DNA of 37,174 nt from Betaproteobacteria bacterium (GCA_947479645.1 CANKAJ010000040.1:1-37174); one strand, 5' to 3'; positions 1-7,457 are shown, numbered from the stretch's first letter. Made by a program: numbers and translations. The notes: a model not told the origin generated them from the letters alone.

Positions 1-320
1 ACGAGGCCGATGCCTATTGCCGCTGGGCCAAGCGGCGCCTGCCATCCGAAGCCGAGTGGGAACGGGCGGCCTGCGGCAGTCCCGAGGACTTCCGGTACGG
101 CCAGGTCTGGGAATGGACGGCCAGCCGGTTTGCGCCCTATCCGGGGTTCCGCGCCGATCCGTACAAGGAATATTCCGAGCCCTGGTTCGCCGAGGAGCAC
201 CGCGTGTTGCGCGGCGGCAGTTTCGTCACGCCGAGGCGCTTGATGCGTCCGACCTGGCGCAATTTCTACAAACCGGTGCGGGCCGACCTGTTTTGTGGTT
301 TTCGCACTTGCCCAATTTAA
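1..320 (+). CDS. senA: EgtB/SUMF1-type non-haem iron enzyme, C-terminal part; probable selenoneine synthase SenA (5' end outside window)
   Basis: The reading frame enters from outside the window (first full codon at 3) and stops at 318-320, giving the last 105 residues. Visible motifs are RRLPSEAEWERAA, the VWEWT core, RGGSF and a C-terminal RNFY...GFRTC block. These are hallmarks of the formylglycine-enzyme/SUMF1 fold used by EgtB, OvoA and SenA. EgtB-type enzymes join a sulfur donor to trimethylhistidine using Fe(II) and O2; SenA does the equivalent with a selenosugar. The family is clear from the sequence. The choice of SenA over EgtB is inferred from selD starting 76 bp downstream on the same strand, the known senA/senC pairing. 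The selenosugar synthase SenB is not in the window and could lie upstream. The DinB-like N-terminal half and the iron-binding histidines cannot be seen. Confidence 0.68.
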   Translation, partial: EADAYCRWAKRRLPSEAEWERAACGSPEDFRYGQVWEWTASRFAPYPGFRADPYKEYSEPWFAEEHRVLRGGSFVTPRRLMRPTWRNFYKPVRADLFCGFRTCPI

Positions 321-396
321 TGGTCCTGTAACAGAAAATTGTGGTCGAGGCGCGTATAGTCTCGAACCTGCACCGCACCCATGATGGAGACTGAAA

Positions 397-1446
397 ATGA
401 ATGACATGGCGACCCCGCTGCGACTGACTTCTCTTGCCCATGGTGGCGGCTGCGGTTGCAAGATCGCGCCCGGCGTGCTGACCGAGATACTCAAGTCTTC
501 GCCCCTGCGCGCGCTGCCCGCGGCCTTGCTGGCGGGTACCACCAACAACGAAGACGCGGCCGTCTACAAGCTCAATGACAGCCAGGCGATTGTCGCGACC
601 ACCGATTTTTTCACGCCCATCGTCGACGATCCTTTCGATTTCGGCCGTATTGCCGCGACCAATGCCATTTCCGATGTGTATGCCATGGGAGCCCAGCCGA
701 TATTCGCGCTGGCGCTGCTCGGCATGCCGGTGAACACGCTGCCCATGGACGTGATCCAGCGCATTACGGCCGGTGGCGAGTCGGTGTGTGCCGAGGCGGG
801 TATACCCATCGCGGGCGGGCATTCAATCGATACCGTAGAGCCGATCTACGGTCTGGTGGTGCTGGGCATCGTCCATCCGGACAAACTGAAACTCAACAGC
901 GGCGCGCGCGCCGATGACAGCTTGATCCTGGGCAAACCGCTGGGCGTGGGCATACTGAGCGCCGCGCTCAAGCAGGGCAAGCTCTCCGACGAAGGTTACC
1001 AGCGCATGCTCGAGTACACGACCAAACTCAACCGGCCTGGTGTTGAGCTGTCGGGCATGTCCGGCGTGCATGCGCTCACCGATGTCACCGGCTTTGGCCT
1101 GGCCGGGCACCTGCTGGAGATGAGTCGGGGTGCTAAACTCGCCGCCGAGCTTCGCTGGAGTGATATTCCAGTGATTCCCCAGGCCGTGGATTACGTCAAG
1201 GCCGGCATCTATACCGGCGCCTCGACACGCAACTGGACCGGATACGGTGCCGAAGTACAACTGGGTGCTGGCATTGCCGAGTGGCAAAAGCAGTTGCTGA
1301 CCGATCCGCAAACCAGTGGTGGACTGCTGGTGGCGTGCGCTCCGGAAATCGAAGCGGAAGTGCTGGCGCTGTTTGCGCGCCAGGGATTTGCCGATGCGCG
1401 CAGGATCGGTTCGTTCAAGGCAGGTTCCGGTCTGTCGGTGGTTTGA
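397..1446 (+). CDS. selD: Selenide, water dikinase (SelD / SenC)
   Basis: This 349-residue protein has the normal SelD length (E. coli about 347). It makes selenophosphate from selenide and ATP in the cytoplasm. The N-terminal loop HGGGCGCK carries the catalytic cysteine at residue 19, in Cys rather than selenocysteine form (TGC), and the essential lysine at 22. Later motifs typical of the PurM/AIR-synthase-like fold include TTDFFTPIVDDPFDFGRIAA, GGHSID, LTDVTGFGLAGHL and DPQTSGGLL. The start at 397 has a GGAG Shine-Dalgarno about 9 bases upstream. It follows the SenA-like gene by 76 bp and precedes an ABC importer. No selA, selB or selU is present, so the context favours small-molecule selenium metabolism, although one SelD could also serve selenoprotein or selenouridine synthesis. 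Confidence 0.95.
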   Translation: MNDMATPLRLTSLAHGGGCGCKIAPGVLTEILKSSPLRALPAALLAGTTNNEDAAVYKLNDSQAIVATTDFFTPIVDDPFDFGRIAATNAISDVYAMGAQPIFALALLGMPVNTLPMDVIQRITAGGESVCAEAGIPIAGGHSIDTVEPIYGLVVLGIVHPDKLKLNSGARADDSLILGKPLGVGILSAALKQGKLSDEGYQRMLEYTTKLNRPGVELSGMSGVHALTDVTGFGLAGHLLEMSRGAKLAAELRWSDIPVIPQAVDYVKAGIYTGASTRNWTGYGAEVQLGAGIAEWQKQLLTDPQTSGGLLVACAPEIEAEVLALFARQGFADARRIGSFKAGSGLSVV

Positions 1447-1461
1447 ATTAGAACCGGCTTA

Positions 1462-1607
1462 GTTTCAAAAAGACTTGTCATTCCGAACCCGTAGGGTGAG
1501 AAATCTGCTTTATGGTTTGAATTTACAGCAGATTCCTCGCGAAGTTTATGCCCGTAGGGGTACTCGGAATGACAAACTCACCGGGTGTTCATTTTGAAAT
1601 GAGTTGT
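1462..1607. repeat. Palindromic intergenic repeat, copy 1
   Basis: The core arms are TTGTCATTCCGA (1475-1486) and TCGGAATGACAA (1564-1575). A second nested pair is AATCTGCT and AGCAGATT. Outer flanks TTTCAAAA (1463-1470) and TTTTGAAA (1592-1599) are also complementary. Copy 4 (18161-18288) is its closest relative, sharing the flanks; copy 1 has extra bases in its right arm near 1541-1562. It sits between selD and the ABC importer and could fold into a long hairpin that limits read-through. Confidence 0.88.
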
Positions 1608-1656
1608 TTGTGGCGACTTCTCGCCGAACTATTGAAGTATTCCTCAAGGAGATGTC

Positions 1657-2526
1657 ATGAAAATTTTGTCCCGTATTGTTGCCGGCAGCCTCGCTGCTGC
1701 AGCCTTGTCACTGTTGGCGACCAGTGGCGCGCTGGCCCAGGCCGTGCTCAAGGTCTCCGCCATTCCCGATGAGGCGCCGACGGAGTTGCAGCGCAAGTTC
1801 GCGCCGCTGGGCGAGTATCTGGCCAAGGAAATCGGCATGAAGGTGGAATTCACGCCGGTGACCGACTATGCGGCAGTGGTCGAGTCCCTGGCCACGCGCA
1901 AACTCGATCTGGTCTGGCTGGGCGGGTTTACTTTCATTCAGGCCAAGCAGCGCACCAATGGCACGGCCATTCCCATCGTGCAGCGCGCTGAAGATGAAAA
2001 GTTCATCAGCCGCTTCATCGTGCCGGCCGACAGCACGGCGAAGACGCTGGCTGATCTCAAGGGCAAGACTTTCGCCTTCGGTTCGCCGTCATCGACGTCC
2101 GGACATTTGATGCCGCGTTACTTCCTGCTGCAGGCGGGCATCAACCCCGACAAGGATTTCAAGAATGTTGCGTTCTCCGGTGCGCACGACGCCACAGTGG
2201 CCTTCGTGGCCGGTGGCAAGGCCGAAGCGGGCGTGCTGAACGCCTCGGTGTGGGACAAGCTGCTGGAGACGAAGGATCCCAATGCGATGAAGGTCAAGGT
2301 GCTGGCGACCACGCCGCCTTACTATGATTACAACTGGACGGTGCGCGGCGATCTCGATCCGGCAGTGGTGAAGAAACTCACCGCGGCATTCCTGAAACTC
2401 GATGCCAAGAATCCTGCGCAAAAAGCCATCATGGACCTGCAGCGCGCTTCCAAGTTCATTGCGACCAAGGCGTCCAATTACGACGGTATCGAGAACGCTG
2501 CCAAGTCGGCCGGCCTGCTCAAATAG
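1657..2526 (+). CDS. PhnD-like ABC transporter substrate-binding protein, probable selenium-compound receptor
   Basis: This 289-residue periplasmic protein has a clear signal peptide (charged start MKILSR, a hydrophobic stretch, then a cleavage-like SGALAQA near residue 28). The mature part has the phosphate/phosphite/phosphonate receptor fold: an early VSAIPDEAPTELQRKFAPLG segment, LDLVWLGGFTF, DLKGKTFAFG, SSTSGHLMPRY and a conserved Y/N-rich strand. A strong AAGGAGA site precedes the ATG. Automated pipelines would call it a phosphonate receptor. I recall a named subfamily described as a putative selenate ABC transporter binding protein, defined largely by adjacency to selD, and this gene is the first cistron after selD. 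The ligand is therefore inferred as a selenium oxyanion or organoselenium compound. No C-P lyase or phosphonatase gene is nearby. Confidence 0.8.
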   Translation: MKILSRIVAGSLAAAALSLLATSGALAQAVLKVSAIPDEAPTELQRKFAPLGEYLAKEIGMKVEFTPVTDYAAVVESLATRKLDLVWLGGFTFIQAKQRTNGTAIPIVQRAEDEKFISRFIVPADSTAKTLADLKGKTFAFGSPSSTSGHLMPRYFLLQAGINPDKDFKNVAFSGAHDATVAFVAGGKAEAGVLNASVWDKLLETKDPNAMKVKVLATTPPYYDYNWTVRGDLDPAVVKKLTAAFLKLDAKNPAQKAIMDLQRASKFIATKASNYDGIENAAKSAGLLK

Positions 2527-2548
2527 CCGGCAATTCCGATGAATCTAC

Positions 2549-2565
2549 CGGGCGCGTGGCGCCCG
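2549..2565 (+). promoter_or_regulatory. Intercistronic GC hairpin between binding protein and ATPase
   Basis: A perfect 7-bp stem CGGGCGC / GCGCCCG with a GTG loop lies in the 65-bp gap after the binding-protein gene and has no T-run. Hairpins here in ABC operons commonly protect the 3' end of the abundant receptor message or dampen downstream expression. That role is inferred. Confidence 0.5.
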
Positions 2566-2591
2566 CGTCACCTGCTTGATCAGCGCGAATC

Positions 2592-3434
2592 ATGAGTTTC
2601 GAGCTGAGCCAGATCGGTCTGGTGCACGCCAATGGGCAGCGTGCATTACGCGCCATCACCTTGTCTGTTACTGGCGGCGAACGCATCGCCATCATCGGTC
2701 CTTCCGGTGCGGGCAAGACATCGCTGCTGCGCATACTTGCCACGTCGATCCGTCCCAGCGAAGGTCGCGTCTCCGTATTGCAAAGCAATCCCTGGCAGTT
2801 ATCCGGGCATGAACTCAAGCGCCTGCGCGCGCGCATCGGCGTCGTCCATCAGTTCCCGCCCATTCCGCCACGCCAGCGCGCCATCACGGCCGTGCTGGCC
2901 GGACGGCTGGGGCAATGGCCGTGGTGGAAGTCCGCCTTGTCACTGATCTATCCGGCCGATATCGCCGGGCCGCGCGAGCAATTGGCGCGCCTCGATCTGG
3001 CCGATCGTCTGTTCGAGCGCTGTGACCGCCTCTCTGGGGGGCAATTGCAGCGGATCGGCGTTGCGCGCGTACTCTATCAGCGGCCTGATCTGCTGCTCGC
3101 CGATGAACCGGTGTCGGCCATGGACCCGGCGCTGGCCGATCTCACCGTCAATCAGTTGCACAGTGAGGCGGCGACGCGGGGTGTCACGCTGGTGGCGAGC
3201 CTGCACGCCGTGGATGTGGCGCTGCGCTGGTTTCCGCGTGTGATCGGCCTGCGTGCGGGTGAAATTGTTTTTGATCTGCCTGCGGTCAAGGTCAGCGACG
3301 GCGTGTTGCGCGACTTGTATGCTTCCGAGACCGGCATTTTGCCCACCCAGGACAATCAGCCCTTGACGGTGTTACCGGCTGAAGAAGCCGCAGTCAACGG
3401 CCTCAAGGTGGTGGTGCCACCGCGCGTCATCTGA
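2592..3434 (+). CDS. ABC transporter ATP-binding protein (PhnC-like)
   Basis: This 280-residue cytoplasmic ATPase would energise the importer. All ABC motifs are present: Walker [10 protein letters not shown] at 36-44, signature LSGGQ at 147-151, Walker B LLLADEP at 167-173, and an H-loop histidine in [12 protein letters not shown]. The arrangement and the [10 protein letters not shown]-loop region match the PhnC group. About 30 residues at the C-terminus extend beyond the core domain. The gene lies 65 bp after the receptor gene and 7 bp before the first permease, so it is part of the same operon. No strong Shine-Dalgarno is visible at its ATG, which fits coupling to the operon or use of the upstream hairpin. 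Confidence 0.88.
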   Translation: MSFELSQIGLVHANGQRALRAITLSVTGGERIAIIGPSGAGKTSLLRILATSIRPSEGRVSVLQSNPWQLSGHELKRLRARIGVVHQFPPIPPRQRAITAVLAGRLGQWPWWKSALSLIYPADIAGPREQLARLDLADRLFERCDRLSGGQLQRIGVARVLYQRPDLLLADEPVSAMDPALADLTVNQLHSEAATRGVTLVASLHAVDVALRWFPRVIGLRAGEIVFDLPAVKVSDGVLRDLYASETGILPTQDNQPLTVLPAEEAAVNGLKVVVPPRVI

Positions 3435-3441
3435 TCGGGCC

Positions 3442-4293
3442 ATGATGTCAGCTTTGCCATCTGCCTTGCCACCGACAGCACCGCTGCGTGATCCGGCTGC
3501 GCTGAGTCGCGCCGGCTGGACGCTGGCCGCGCTGCTGGTGCTGTGGCCGCTGTTGCACATCGCGCAATTCCGTCCTGGCGATTTGTTCGATGCGCGCAAT
3601 CTCAAGGTGATGGGCAATTTTGTCGGGCAGTTTTTTCCGCCAAATACGTCGCCTGAATTTCTCGGTTTTGCGTTCAAGGCCACCCTGGAAACACTGGCCA
3701 TGGCGACGGCGGGCATCGCGCTGGCCATGCTGCTGGCCGTGCCGCTGGGCCTGGCGCTGTCGCACAGCCTGTCCATATCACGCATTGGGCCGGGTCCCGG
3801 CCGTGGCCTGGGCGAGGTCATTCGCGCCGCTACACGCTTCGTGCTGCTGGTGTTGCGCGGCATTCCGGAAATCGTCTGGGCGCTGCTGCTGGTGCGTGCT
3901 TTCGGATTGGGGCCGGCCGCCGGTGTGCTGGCCGTTGCTGTGACCTACGGCGGCATGCTGGGCAAGGTCTATTCGGAAATCCTGGAGTCGGGCGATACAC
4001 GCCCGGCGCGTGCGCTGCTCGAATCGGGCAGCGGCCGGCTGATGGCGTTTTTCTACGGGCTGCTGCCGGGCTCAGCGCAGGAACTGGCCTCCTACACCGT
4101 TTATCGCTGGGAATGCGCGGTGCGCGCCTCGGTGATCATGGGCTTCGTCGGCGCGGGCGGCCTGGGCCAGTTGATGGATCAGTCGATGAAAATGCTCAAC
4201 GGCGGCGAAGTCTCCAGCATCCTGATCATTTTTCTGCTGCTGGTGCTGCTCGCGGATGCCATCAGTGTCGCGATCCGGAGGCTGCTGGCATGA
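3442..4293 (+). CDS. ABC transporter permease 1 (PhnE-like)
   Basis: This 283-residue inner-membrane protein has about six hydrophobic segments. The first is at about residues 25-42 and the last is a leucine-rich helix near the C-terminus. The cytoplasmic coupling loop carries the binding-protein-dependent permease signature: ALLESGSGRL...YTVYRWECAVR, followed by GFVGAGGLGQ. The periplasmic segment NFVGQFFPPNTSPEF is typical of the PhnE family. Two ATGs are adjacent at 3442 and 3445. The stop overlaps the start of the second permease (ATGA at 4290-4293), implying translational coupling and a heterodimeric channel. The substrate is inferred from the selenium context, not visible here. Confidence 0.87.
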   Translation: MMSALPSALPPTAPLRDPAALSRAGWTLAALLVLWPLLHIAQFRPGDLFDARNLKVMGNFVGQFFPPNTSPEFLGFAFKATLETLAMATAGIALAMLLAVPLGLALSHSLSISRIGPGPGRGLGEVIRAATRFVLLVLRGIPEIVWALLLVRAFGLGPAAGVLAVAVTYGGMLGKVYSEILESGDTRPARALLESGSGRLMAFFYGLLPGSAQELASYTVYRWECAVRASVIMGFVGAGGLGQLMDQSMKMLNGGEVSSILIIFLLLVLLADAISVAIRRLLA

Positions 4294-5102
4294 GCTCGAT
4301 TTCGCTGGCGGAGCGGCGTCAGGCAATGGGCTTTTGCATTTACTGCTGGCTGGGTCTGGCCTCGCTCGTGGTTGTGGTTTGGGCGAGCTTCGCTTATTTG
4401 TCGCTGGATCCCATGCGTTTGTTCACGGCGGAGTCGCGCGGCTACATGGGCGATTTTGTCAGGCGGTTTTTTCCGCCCGACTTCAGTGCTGACTACTTGC
4501 AGCGCATTGGCAAGGGTGCGCTGGAGACGCTGGCCATTTCTGCGATCGGGACGCTGATCGCGGCCGCCGCGGGGCTGCTGTTGGCGCTGCCGGCTTCGGG
4601 CCGTTTTGGCGGTGTGGCCAAGTCGCTCACGCGGTTTCTCTTGAACTTCCTGCGTTCGGTGCCGGAACTGGTGTGGGCTGCGCTGATGGTGCTTGCCGCC
4701 GGGCTTGGCCCGTTTGCCGGGACGCTGGCGCTGGCCTTGCATACGACGGGGGTGCTGGGCCGCCTGTTCGCCGAATCCCTTGAGAATGCACCACGCGAGC
4801 CGGCGCTGGCGCTGGTCGAAAGTGGCGCGCCTGCGACGCTGGTGTTCGTGTATGGCACGCTGCCCCTTGTCACGCCGCAGCTCATTGCCTACAGCCTGTA
4901 TCGCTGGGAGATGAATATCCGCATGGCCACCATTCTGGGTTTTGTCGGTGCCGGCGGACTCGGCCAGATGCTCTATTACGAATTGTCGCTACTGCATGAA
5001 GCCCAGGCGAGCAGCGTGATCATGGCCATGCTGGCGCTGGTGGTGGTGGTCGATGCCGTCAGTGCCTGGGTGCGCCGGGGTCAGATCCGGGCCGGTGGTT
5101 GA
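4290..5102 (+). CDS. ABC transporter permease 2 (PhnE-like)
   Basis: This 270-residue inner-membrane protein is paralogous to the preceding permease. It shares the periplasmic FVRRFFPPDFSADYL segment, the SVPELVWAALMV helix and the EAA-type coupling loop ALALVESGAP...YSLYRWEMNIR, followed by GFVGAGGLGQ. The frame is open further upstream, but the ATG at 4290 overlaps the previous stop as ATGA and gives an N-terminus MSSISLAERR leading directly into the first membrane helix, so it is the preferred start. It closes the four-gene importer operon; a palindromic repeat begins 7 bp after its stop. Having two distinct permease genes matches phosphonate/selenium-type importers with two PhnE-like subunits. 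Confidence 0.88.
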   Translation: MSSISLAERRQAMGFCIYCWLGLASLVVVVWASFAYLSLDPMRLFTAESRGYMGDFVRRFFPPDFSADYLQRIGKGALETLAISAIGTLIAAAAGLLLALPASGRFGGVAKSLTRFLLNFLRSVPELVWAALMVLAAGLGPFAGTLALALHTTGVLGRLFAESLENAPREPALALVESGAPATLVFVYGTLPLVTPQLIAYSLYRWEMNIRMATILGFVGAGGLGQMLYYELSLLHEAQASSVIMAMLALVVVVDAVSAWVRRGQIRAGG

Positions 5103-5109
5103 GAGTGTT

Positions 5110-5232
5110 ACAGAAAAACTTGTCATTCCGAAGCCTCAGGCTGAGGAATCTGTTTTGGGATCTGATTTAACAGCAGATTCCTCACTACGCTCGGAATGAC
5201 ACTTTTCTGGTTTTTCATTTTGAAACGACTTG
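5110..5232. repeat. Palindromic intergenic repeat, copy 2
   Basis: The arms are TTGTCATTCCGA (from 5120) and TCGGAATGACA (5191-5201). The nested GAGGAATCTG and CAGATTCCTC arms are also present, and the right flank has CATTTTGAAACGACTTG as in the other copies. It lies between the convergent importer operon and a Bug receptor gene. With copy 1 it brackets the importer operon. The hairpin could serve as a transcription barrier. Confidence 0.87.
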
Positions 5233-5251
5233 CGTGAATTAACGATAACGT

Positions 5252-6226
5252 TTATTCCTCGGGCTTGATGCCCAGTTCGTCGACCAGCTTGCGATAGCGG
5301 TTGATTTCCACGGACAGCAATTGCGCGAACTGGGCCGGGGTATTCCCGATCGGAATGCCGCCTTCGGTTTCCAGGCGTTTGACGATGTCAGGAGACCTGG
5401 CGGCCTTGGCCATGTCCACGCTCAGCTTGTTGACGATCGCGGCCGGCAGGCCGGCCGGCGCCATATAACCGAACATGCTGGCATAGTCGTAGCCCGGTAC
5501 GCCCTGTTCGGCCACGGTCAGCACGTCCGGGAGCAAGGGGCTGCGCTCGGCATTGCCCAGGGCGATCAGGCGCAGCTTGCCCGACTTGATATGCGGCAGT
5601 CCGGTCAGCAGCGAGGCATAGGTCATGTGCACCCGCCCCGACAGCAGGTCGCCCTGCATGGCCGCAGCCGATTTGTAGTGGATATAGGTGGCTTTGGTGT
5701 TGACCAGCATGTGAAACCACGCCGCGTTGATATGCGGACCACTGCCGGCGCCCACCGTTGCAATATTGACGATCCCGGGATTGGCCTTGGTGTAGGCAAT
5801 GTACTCGGGGATGGTCTTGAACGGTGCCGAGGGGTGTGCCATCAGCACGGTGGAACGCTTGCTCATCAATACCAGCGGCGTGAAGTCCTTGACGGGATCG
5901 TAGGGCAGGGGCCGGTAGAGCGCGGCCGCCGCGGGAAAGCTGCTGGATACCCCCAGCAGCGTGTAGCCGTCCGGCGCGGCCTTCGCGACATAAATGGCGG
6001 CCAGCGTGGTGCCCGCGCCCGGCTTGTAATCGACCACGAAGGGCTGGCCATAGGCTTCCGACAGCTTCTGCCCGTACATGCGCGCTTCCACGTCGTTGGA
6101 GGCGCCAGGGCCGGTGGAGACCACCATGGTGACCGGTTTCGAGGGATAGGGCGCTGCCTGGCCCCAGACATTGTTCAGGGAGAAGGTGCAACTCGCCAGC
6201 AGAATGATATTGAGTCGGGTTTGCAT
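5252..6226 (-). CDS. Bug/TctC-family periplasmic solute receptor (Bug-1)
   Basis: This 324-residue protein has an N-terminal signal peptide (MQTRLNIILLASCTFSLNNVWGQA) followed by the PYPSKPVTMVV strand that opens nearly all Bug proteins. Further family blocks are VVDYKPGAG, AAPDGYTLLGVS, PYDPVKDFTPL, HIKSGKLRLIALG and LLPDVLTVAEQGVPGYDYAS. Bug proteins bind small carboxylates or related solutes for tripartite transporters or for sensing. The frame is open much further upstream, but that extension runs antisense-like through the rhomboid gene; the ATG at 6226 has a GAAGG site and the signal peptide. No tctA/tctB is nearby. It resembles Bug-2 and Bug-6 in the R-M/L-Y motif and its final residues. 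Ligand unknown. Confidence 0.93.
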   Translation of the reverse strand: MQTRLNIILLASCTFSLNNVWGQAAPYPSKPVTMVVSTGPGASNDVEARMYGQKLSEAYGQPFVVDYKPGAGTTLAAIYVAKAAPDGYTLLGVSSSFPAAAALYRPLPYDPVKDFTPLVLMSKRSTVLMAHPSAPFKTIPEYIAYTKANPGIVNIATVGAGSGPHINAAWFHMLVNTKATYIHYKSAAAMQGDLLSGRVHMTYASLLTGLPHIKSGKLRLIALGNAERSPLLPDVLTVAEQGVPGYDYASMFGYMAPAGLPAAIVNKLSVDMAKAARSPDIVKRLETEGGIPIGNTPAQFAQLLSVEINRYRKLVDELGIKPEE

Positions 6227-6309
6227 GATTGTTGCCTTCGTATTTCCTGAAAGTGGGGAATTGAGAATCAACGGGGATTTTGCCATCGCGTTTGCCACCG
6301 CTTTTATCA

Positions 6310-6885
6310 CTAGCGCGGCCTGCGCCAGAACTTCAGGAACAGATAACCGCCCACCAGTCCACCCAAGTGGGCAAAGTGCGCCACGCCGGCCTGCGTGCCG
6401 GTCACGCCCAGAAACAATTCCAGTCCGCCATACAGACCGACGAACACCGGCGCGCGCATCGGAATGGGCGGAAACAGCGGGATGATCGTGCGGTTCGGAT
6501 AGACCATGGCGAAGGCGATCAGCAGGCCGAATATCGAGCCCGATGCCCCCACCATGGGTGAGCTCGCACCGGTCAGCGCCGAGAACGTGAGCTGCGCTAC
6601 TGCGCCCGACAGCGCGCAGATAAGGTAATAGTTCAGGAAGCGCTTCGAGCCCCACACGCGCTCGATGTCGCCGCCGAACATATACAGCCCGAACATGTTG
6701 AATAGCAGGTGCGTCAGGCTGCCGTGCAGGAAGGCATAGGTCAGTAGCTGCCACGGCCTGAAATCCGGCCCGATCGGCCACAGCACCAGTGATCCGACAT
6801 TGAACCCGCCGCCCATGTTCGCGGTGAAGAATACGATGACGTTGGTGAGGATAAGAGCCTGCGTGATGGGGGGGAGGGCGAACAT
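6310..6885 (-). CDS. Rhomboid-family intramembrane serine protease
   Basis: This 191-residue polytopic membrane protein carries the rhomboid catalytic dyad: Ser115 in GASGSIFG and His173 in AHFAHLGG. The WQLLTYAFLHGSLTHLLFNM segment with its HxxxN element is the conserved loop and helix 2 of the family. About six hydrophobic segments are present, as in compact bacterial rhomboids. The enzyme cleaves transmembrane segments of other proteins; its substrates here cannot be told. It lies 83 bp upstream of Bug-1 on the same strand, so the two may be co-transcribed, though there is no functional link I can name. No good Shine-Dalgarno precedes the ATG at 6885. Confidence 0.93.
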   Translation of the reverse strand: MFALPPITQALILTNVIVFFTANMGGGFNVGSLVLWPIGPDFRPWQLLTYAFLHGSLTHLLFNMFGLYMFGGDIERVWGSKRFLNYYLICALSGAVAQLTFSALTGASSPMVGASGSIFGLLIAFAMVYPNRTIIPLFPPIPMRAPVFVGLYGGLELFLGVTGTQAGVAHFAHLGGLVGGYLFLKFWRRPR

Positions 6886-7257
6886 GGAGTGTGTGGGAAT
6901 GGAGGAAAGGTATACAGATTACCGCATTGCGGCCGGTTAGCCCGTTTCTGCCGCTGATCGAGCCGGGGCGCCGCGGGGAAGTTCGTGCGCAAGCGTGCTG
7001 GCGGAGACGGTGGCTACGGGGAAATCGCGATAAATTCGGTATATTATTATCATATTATTTAATTCAATGAACATAAATAACAAAAAATAAATTCATTGTA
7101 ATCATTTTAAAAAAATGAATGTTCTGCCCGCGCTTGCCTGGCGCCAGCATGCAGTCCACATGCCGGTCAGGTCCTGCGTTTGCGCGGGGCATGTGTCTGA
7201 CCGAACAGACGCGGCCGCGAGCAGCCTGTATAGTCGCCCCCTTCTCAGGAGATTGTC
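6886..7257. other. Gene-free gap with a strongly AT-rich island
   Basis: This 372-bp gap separates the rhomboid gene (-) from a short + strand gene. Bases about 7030-7125 are almost entirely A and T, in sharp contrast to the GC-rich surroundings. A short hairpin, GTCTG and CAGAC around an ACCGAA loop, lies near 7193-7209. A TATAGT hexamer at 7229-7234 could be the -10 element of the short gene, but I see no convincing -35. The island may hold promoters for both directions. Confidence 0.5.
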
Positions 7258-7407
7258 ATGACCGAAGCCAAAGCCGAAAAGATCGTTGCCGTCGTTGAAC
7301 CGTTCTCGCGCTACACCCCCGCCCAAGTCACGCGTAACAAGAAATCCCGCGACGAACGCCGCAAGGCCCTGCGTGCCCTGAACATCCAGAGCAAGATGAT
7401 GAAATAA
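7258..7407 (+). CDS. Short basic protein, 49 residues, unknown function
   Basis: The open frame ATG 7258 to TAA 7405-7407 is preceded by a strong AGGAG site (TCAGGAGATTGTC before the ATG) and followed 20 bp later by a clear rho-independent terminator. These support it as a real gene. The protein begins MTEAKAEKIVAVVEPFSRY and ends in a lysine/arginine-rich half (RNKKSRDERRKALRALNIQ, then SKMMK). There is no signal peptide, membrane segment or cysteine. It may bind nucleic acid or the ribosome, but that is only a guess from composition. It stands alone with its own signals. I do not recognise the family. Confidence 0.72.
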   Translation: MTEAKAEKIVAVVEPFSRYTPAQVTRNKKSRDERRKALRALNIQSKMMK

Positions 7408-7427
7408 GGATCGTCGCTTGCCTGAAC

Positions 7428-7457
7428 AAAGCCGCGCTTGTCGCGGCTTTTTATTTT
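7428..7457 (+). terminator. Rho-independent terminator after the 49-residue gene
   Basis: The stem AAAGCCGCG / CGCGGCTTT (7428-7436 with 7442-7450) has a CTTGT loop and runs into a T-rich tract TTTTTATTTT. It separates the short gene from the YCII gene. Confidence 0.9.

Noticed and set aside
397..470. Selenocysteine-containing SelD
   Set aside because: The catalytic position is TGC (Cys), not TGA.
4113..4289. N-terminal extension of permease 2
   Set aside because: It would overlap permease 1 by 59 codons in another frame; the ATGA overlap at 4290 is the normal coupling arrangement.
1657..5102. Plain annotation as phosphonate importer phnCDE
   Set aside because: No phosphonate-using gene is nearby and the operon follows selD; the family match alone does not fix the ligand.
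5252..6781. A 509-codon frame that would extend Bug-1 upstream through the rhomboid region
   Set aside because: The extra N-terminus has no family similarity and runs through the rhomboid gene in another frame; the ATG at 6226 has a ribosome site and a signal peptide.
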